NCBI GenBank assembly: GCA_028873515.1
Contig: JAGWIG010000006.1
Location: 22,883-86,882 of the forward strand
Length of the DNA: 64,000 bases
From: Pseudomonadota bacterium
GTDB taxonomy: Bacteria; Pseudomonadota; Gammaproteobacteria; Burkholderiales; REEB80
Reading direction: 5' to 3'
Of the stretch, positions 60,867-64,000 are shown in pieces. Below the pieces are notes generated by a model that made no database searches, was not told the origin of the DNA, and saw only the letters and a program-made list of their open reading frames with translations. The position numbers were made by a program, and so were the translations under genes. How positions within the stretch are numbered: position 1 is the stretch's first letter; every line of letters starts with the position of its first letter.

Positions 60867-61030
60867 ATCCATAAACATTACAAACTACAACAAACATAAT
60901 TAATCAGAGTCAAAAACATGCATTGACGAACAACGCCCGATCCCAAAATGACATCTTTACAAAAAACCATGGAAACAACCTGCGGCGTGACAAATACCCA
61001 TTAAGGGGCTAAGCCCGCCAAAGTTAATGA

Positions 61031-61666
61031 TCAGGAGCATGAAGAATCGCTTAGCTTCGCTTCTGGAAAGATCTTTTTTAACAAACTAAAGTTTAAATTC
61101 GGGGAAGATTTGACAAATCGTACCACTAGAACCGATGGCTTTAAACTACGTTCTATTTCTCGCATCCGAACTGTGGAAATCCCCTGGCTCTTCAACTTCT
61201 CCAAAAGATTCTGGGCTGCATTTTTTCTATCAAACAATCCAAGAGAAACTGCGCCAGCATCCTCACCAGTCCGCATCCGAATATGATCAATATGCTTACC
61301 TACTATCATTGGAAGGGCCTGTAAACTATTTGCAGCGGAAACATAAACCCAATAACTTTGTTTTAATTTTTTAACCTTAACCTGGACAGATTCAGGGGAA
61401 AATTTTTGTAACTGTGCCTGTGCTTGCGCAATATCTGAAAGAGGTGGTAAGTTGATTACAATGCATTCGGATAAATCAGGATTCGAGGGGGCCATGACTG
61501 ATTCCGGCCTTTTTTGCAAGACCATAATATCTGCATCATTAAAATCTTGATGTTGCGACATAGACTCCCCTGAAGAGGGCCGTGGCAATTGTCTGTATGC
61601 AAAAAATAACAGGTTAAATATAATTAACAGAATAGAAACAACAGGCCAAATTGACCGCTCACGCAT
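61031..61666 (-). CDS. SPOR-domain membrane protein
   Basis: A 211-residue protein with one membrane segment near the start (SIWPVVSILLIIFNLLFFAY), a variable middle and a C-terminal SPOR-like region (YWVYVSAANSLQALPMI, then GAVSLGLFDRKNAAQNLLEK). SPOR domains bind denuded peptidoglycan at the septum. The ATG at 61666 overlaps coaX by 8 nt and has GGAG upstream. The order birA-coaX-SPOR is common in betaproteobacteria. Confidence 0.8.
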   Translation of the reverse strand: MRERSIWPVVSILLIIFNLLFFAYRQLPRPSSGESMSQHQDFNDADIMVLQKRPESVMAPSNPDLSECIVINLPPLSDIAQAQAQLQKFSPESVQVKVKKLKQSYWVYVSAANSLQALPMIVGKHIDHIRMRTGEDAGAVSLGLFDRKNAAQNLLEKLKSQGISTVRMREIERSLKPSVLVVRFVKSSPNLNFSLLKKIFPEAKLSDSSCS

Positions 61667-62390
61667 AAGGACTGACTCCAATACTGACAAGGCCATTAAG
61701 AACCAGAAACTCATGGCACTCATGTTCTATCTGTAAATATGGACTGATTAAGCCTGCATCGCCTCCACCTAAAATAAGCGCTGGAGTAACAATCGAAACA
61801 TCAGCCAATCGCTTATGCATACGCTCAATAGCGCCACATGATGCATCAATGGAACCTGTAAAAATCGCATCTCCTGTAGTTACCGGAAATAAAATATGCT
61901 TTCCAGGTAAAATCTTTAAATTATGGGCGCTCTCAGCCAAATACCGCTTCATCAGATCTTTTCCAGGCAAGATTATCCCCCCCAGAAAGTGCCCTCTTCC
62001 GTCTACGGCATCAACAGTAATCGTTGTTCCACAATCTGCCACTATTACTGGCTTCCTAGCCCGATCCCATGCTGCAACCATCGCAGCCAATCGATCAGCC
62101 CCAAGCTTCTTGGGATCCAGGTAACCATTTTTAATTTCTCCCAGGCTACTACTCGATCTTACCCAATCAATCTGACAGCGTAACGGTTCAAGATAACTGG
62201 TTATGATGTTCTCAATCTTAGGACCAGCCACATTAACCGCAATGATTTTGTCTATTCCTTCAAGAAAGGACCATTCCCGATGCAAAGTTTCTGGCGAAGT
62301 AGTTTCGGCTGTCGATATTTGAAGCCATCCATCTGAATAGATGCCCCACTTTATTCGACTGTTTCCAGCATCAATCGCAAGCAGTTTCAT
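61659..62390 (-). CDS. coaX: Type III pantothenate kinase
   Basis: Phosphorylates pantothenate, the first step of CoA synthesis, without feedback inhibition by CoA. It is 243 residues. The ASKHA-fold motifs LLAIDAGNSRIKWGIYSDG, DCGTTITVDAVDGRGHFLGG, and GADRLAAMVAAW are clear. It shares a 4-nt overlap with birA. Confidence 0.94.
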   Translation of the reverse strand: MKLLAIDAGNSRIKWGIYSDGWLQISTAETTSPETLHREWSFLEGIDKIIAVNVAGPKIENIITSYLEPLRCQIDWVRSSSSLGEIKNGYLDPKKLGADRLAAMVAAWDRARKPVIVADCGTTITVDAVDGRGHFLGGIILPGKDLMKRYLAESAHNLKILPGKHILFPVTTGDAIFTGSIDASCGAIERMHKRLADVSIVTPALILGGGDAGLISPYLQIEHECHEFLVLNGLVSIGVSPYA

Positions 62391-63358
62391 ACCTCTTCTC
62401 CAACAAGACTTATATCACCACTAACTACTTCCACTACGCCCGCATTTGTTTCAACTAGCAATGCACCCTCATCAGACACTCCTCTTACCCTACCTGCTAT
62501 CAAAGCTTTCCCGTCTCTTGATAAGCTAACCAAACAGTTTTCATGAATATGCATCTTTCGCCAAGCTTCCTTCATCCCTATAAATCCATTCTTCTCAAAT
62601 TCTTCAAGGGCAGAAGTCAATTTTGCTAACAAGGTTGCTAAGATTCGGTTCCTATCCGGTCTTGTTCCCGATGTATAGATATTTGCAATTTTACGACCAA
62701 GAGCCTTTGACCAAGCTTCTGGAACATTAATATTGATGCCTATTCCTATTATTGCATCTATCGGACCCTGCAAATCTCCGTGTGTTTCTATTAAAATTCC
62801 ACCCAGCTTTTCATTCCCACATACCAAATCATTGGGCCACTTAAGATTTACATTCATACAACCCAATTCACGTAAAGCAGTCGCACATGCAAGTCCAACA
62901 GCTAGTGACAGGCCACCCAACGCAGCAATACCTGATTCAAAGCGCCATAGCATAGAAAAAGTCAAACTTAATCCAGGTGCCGCCAACCAAACCCGCCCAA
63001 GCCGTCCACGCCCTGCTGTCTGTATTTCAGCAGCAATCACTGTCCCCTTTTCCAAATCTCCTGCCATGGATGCAAGTGTGATATTAGTAGACTCTAGGCA
63101 ATCGACGATTCTGAGGTCATAAGAATAATTATCAGGTAACGCGATACGGACTTTATTTAAATCAAGTAGCTCTATAGATTCAACAAGCGCGTATCCATGA
63201 CCGCGCACTGAAAATATAGGCACACCTAATGCTACCAATCTACGTACACCTTCCCAAATGGTAGTGCGGCTTACCTTAAATTCATCAGCTAATTCTTGCC
63301 CCGAATGAAAATTACCATCCGCTAACATACCTAGTAATCTAATACTGAATCCACTCAT
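62387..63358 (-). CDS. birA: Bifunctional biotin operon repressor / biotin--protein ligase BirA
   Basis: Attaches biotin to acetyl-CoA carboxylase and may repress biotin genes. It is 323 residues. The N-terminal winged helix contains ELADEFKVSRTTIWEGVRRL, so this is the bifunctional form. The ligase domain holds TAGRGRLGRVWLAAPG and LKWPNDLVCGNEKLGGILIE, and the C-terminal SH3-like part is present. No biotin operator was seen in its upstream region. Confidence 0.94.
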   Translation of the reverse strand: MSGFSIRLLGMLADGNFHSGQELADEFKVSRTTIWEGVRRLVALGVPIFSVRGHGYALVESIELLDLNKVRIALPDNYSYDLRIVDCLESTNITLASMAGDLEKGTVIAAEIQTAGRGRLGRVWLAAPGLSLTFSMLWRFESGIAALGGLSLAVGLACATALRELGCMNVNLKWPNDLVCGNEKLGGILIETHGDLQGPIDAIIGIGININVPEAWSKALGRKIANIYTSGTRPDRNRILATLLAKLTSALEEFEKNGFIGMKEAWRKMHIHENCLVSLSRDGKALIAGRVRGVSDEGALLVETNAGVVEVVSGDISLVGEEV

Positions 63359-63871
63359 GTAAGCCTAAATTTTGTTGGGAAACCTTCACAAACCAGCTAA
63401 TTATCTATTATGTTTGCAAGGACTGATAAAGAATATTAATAAGCCTGAAAACTCCAATTCCAGGAAACAGTTCAACACGGTTACTTTATAGTTGTGTTCC
63501 TGTTTCAGGTAAGTTGGTAAAGATTTAAAGTCAGTAATAATTACCCTCTTTTTTTATATTTTTTAGTTCAGAAGTACCATTCCGTTCCTAAATATATCAA
63601 TAGGCCAATACTTTTCCTTATATTAGCAAATTCATTAAGCATTAAGCGTTGATGATTTCTTGCCGATTAGCCTTTAATTGGCCATTATAATGACTCTTAC
63701 TTTCCCATAATTAAAGTAAATTTTGATAATGTCACCGATAAGTCACAATGCAGGGTGTTGCATAATTTCTTTTATGGATATGCACGTTAACATCATCTGA
63801 TTCATTGATTGCCATGAAGTTTAAACACGATCCCCCATATATATTCTGGAGGGGGGGGGAGGGGAATAGGA
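63359..63871. other. Non-coding region between birA and the rRNA terminator
   Basis: About 510 bases with no gene. It holds a sizeable hairpin, GAAACAG (63464-63470) / CTGTTTC (63500-63506) with an inner AACAC (63474-63478) / GTGTT (63494-63498), 106 nt upstream of birA. It also has a G-rich tract GGAGGGGGGGGGAGGGG at 63848-63864. Otherwise AT-rich with no recognisable element. Confidence 0.5.
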
Positions 63872-63894
63872 AAGCCCCCCATGGTGGGGGGCTT
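63872..63894 (-). terminator. Intrinsic terminator of the rRNA operon
   Basis: AAGCCCCCCA (63872-63881) pairs perfectly with TGGGGGGCTT (63885-63894) around a 3-nt loop. On the minus strand the stem is followed by TTTCC, 10 nt after the 5S rRNA 3' end. Confidence 0.88.
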
Positions 63895-63903
63895 AGGGTG
63901 TAG

Positions 63904-64000
63904 AGCTTGGCGGTGACCTACTTTCGCATGGGTATCCATACTATCATTGGCGCGAAGCCGTTTCACTTCCGAGTTCGGGATGGGATCGGGTGGGTCCAGC
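63904..64000 (-). rRNA. rrf: 5S rRNA, 3' part (gene continues past the window)
   Basis: The minus strand reads GGACCCACCCGATCCCATCC, ACTCGGAAGTGAAACG and AAAGTAGGTCACCGCCAAGC, the loop and helix I blocks of bacterial 5S rRNA. About 97 of roughly 115 nt are inside the window; the 5' end is to the right. The 23S and 16S genes should lie further right. Confidence 0.95.

Overview
This window is a chromosomal housekeeping segment from a betaproteobacterium, most likely of the Nitrosomonadales/Gallionellales type. The clues are the gene orders (rho-rpmE; tRNA-rpoD-dnaG-yqeY-rpsU facing tsaD; pilB-pilC-pilD-coaE-zapD; the Nudix/ThiE fusion next to a DUF815 ATPase, argJ and secA; birA-coaX-SPOR), a betaproteobacterial-looking 5S rRNA and RNase P RNA, a moderately AT-rich composition, and separate rather than fused heptose genes. 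A glycerate kinase beside a tartronate-semialdehyde reductase fits an organism that salvages phosphoglycolate, as autotrophs do. The genus cannot be fixed from this sequence alone.

Layout. 1-6.2 kb: the 3' part of rho, rpmE with a terminator, a GT39-like membrane glycosyltransferase, then a leftward block (pbpG, garR, glycerate kinase). 6.2-9.6 kb: the least dense part, with a 968-bp non-coding gap, a MarR regulator, MarC, an orphan tungstate-binding-like protein without a signal peptide, and two short direct repeats. 9.6-14.2 kb: tRNA(CAU), rpoD, dnaG, yqeY-like and rpsU, all leftward. 14.3-16.3 kb: tsaD, folB, plsY. 16.3-20.2 kb: a leftward ffh, rpsP-rimM-trmD-rplS, ogt block. 20.3-29 kb: rightward ccsA/ypjD-like, corB-like, pilB, pilC, pilD, coaE, zapD. 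29-36.7 kb: leftward Nudix/ThiE, DUF815 ATPase, argJ, secA and a TPR membrane protein. 36.85-37.3 kb: rightward dciA. 37.3-55.8 kb: a complete leftward division and cell-wall cluster, mraZ-rsmH-ftsL-ftsI-murE-murF-mraY-murD-ftsW-murG-murC-murB-ddlB-ftsQ-ftsA-ftsZ followed by lpxC. 56.1-63.4 kb: rnpB, a DUF1269-like protein, pyrC, rsmI, a SIS-domain gene, a DolP-like lipoprotein, rfaE2, then leftward SPOR, coaX and birA. The window ends with an rRNA-operon terminator and the 3' part of a leftward 5S rRNA gene.

How the genes work together. The mra/dcw cluster makes lipid II (murC-F, ddlB, mraY, murG, murB), polymerises and cross-links it at the septum (ftsW, ftsI) and builds the Z-ring (ftsZ, ftsA, ftsQ, ftsL; ZapD is encoded elsewhere in the window). 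Many genes overlap by 4 to 17 nt, which suggests translational coupling. A clear promoter (TTGACC-17-TATAGT) and three GTGGNN repeats at 10-bp steps upstream of mraZ predict autoregulation by MraZ. Most other genes are core translation, replication, secretion, cofactor and envelope functions.

I found no phage, complete insertion sequence, CRISPR array, toxin-antitoxin pair or recognisable defence system, and no convincing new multi-gene system. The items most worth a second look are small: an apparent CTG start for trmD, nested inverted repeats between pilB and pilC, the orphan signal-less TupA-like gene with an 18-bp tandem duplication at its end, IS-end-like repeats beside the tRNA, and a possible 38-residue ORF ahead of zapD.
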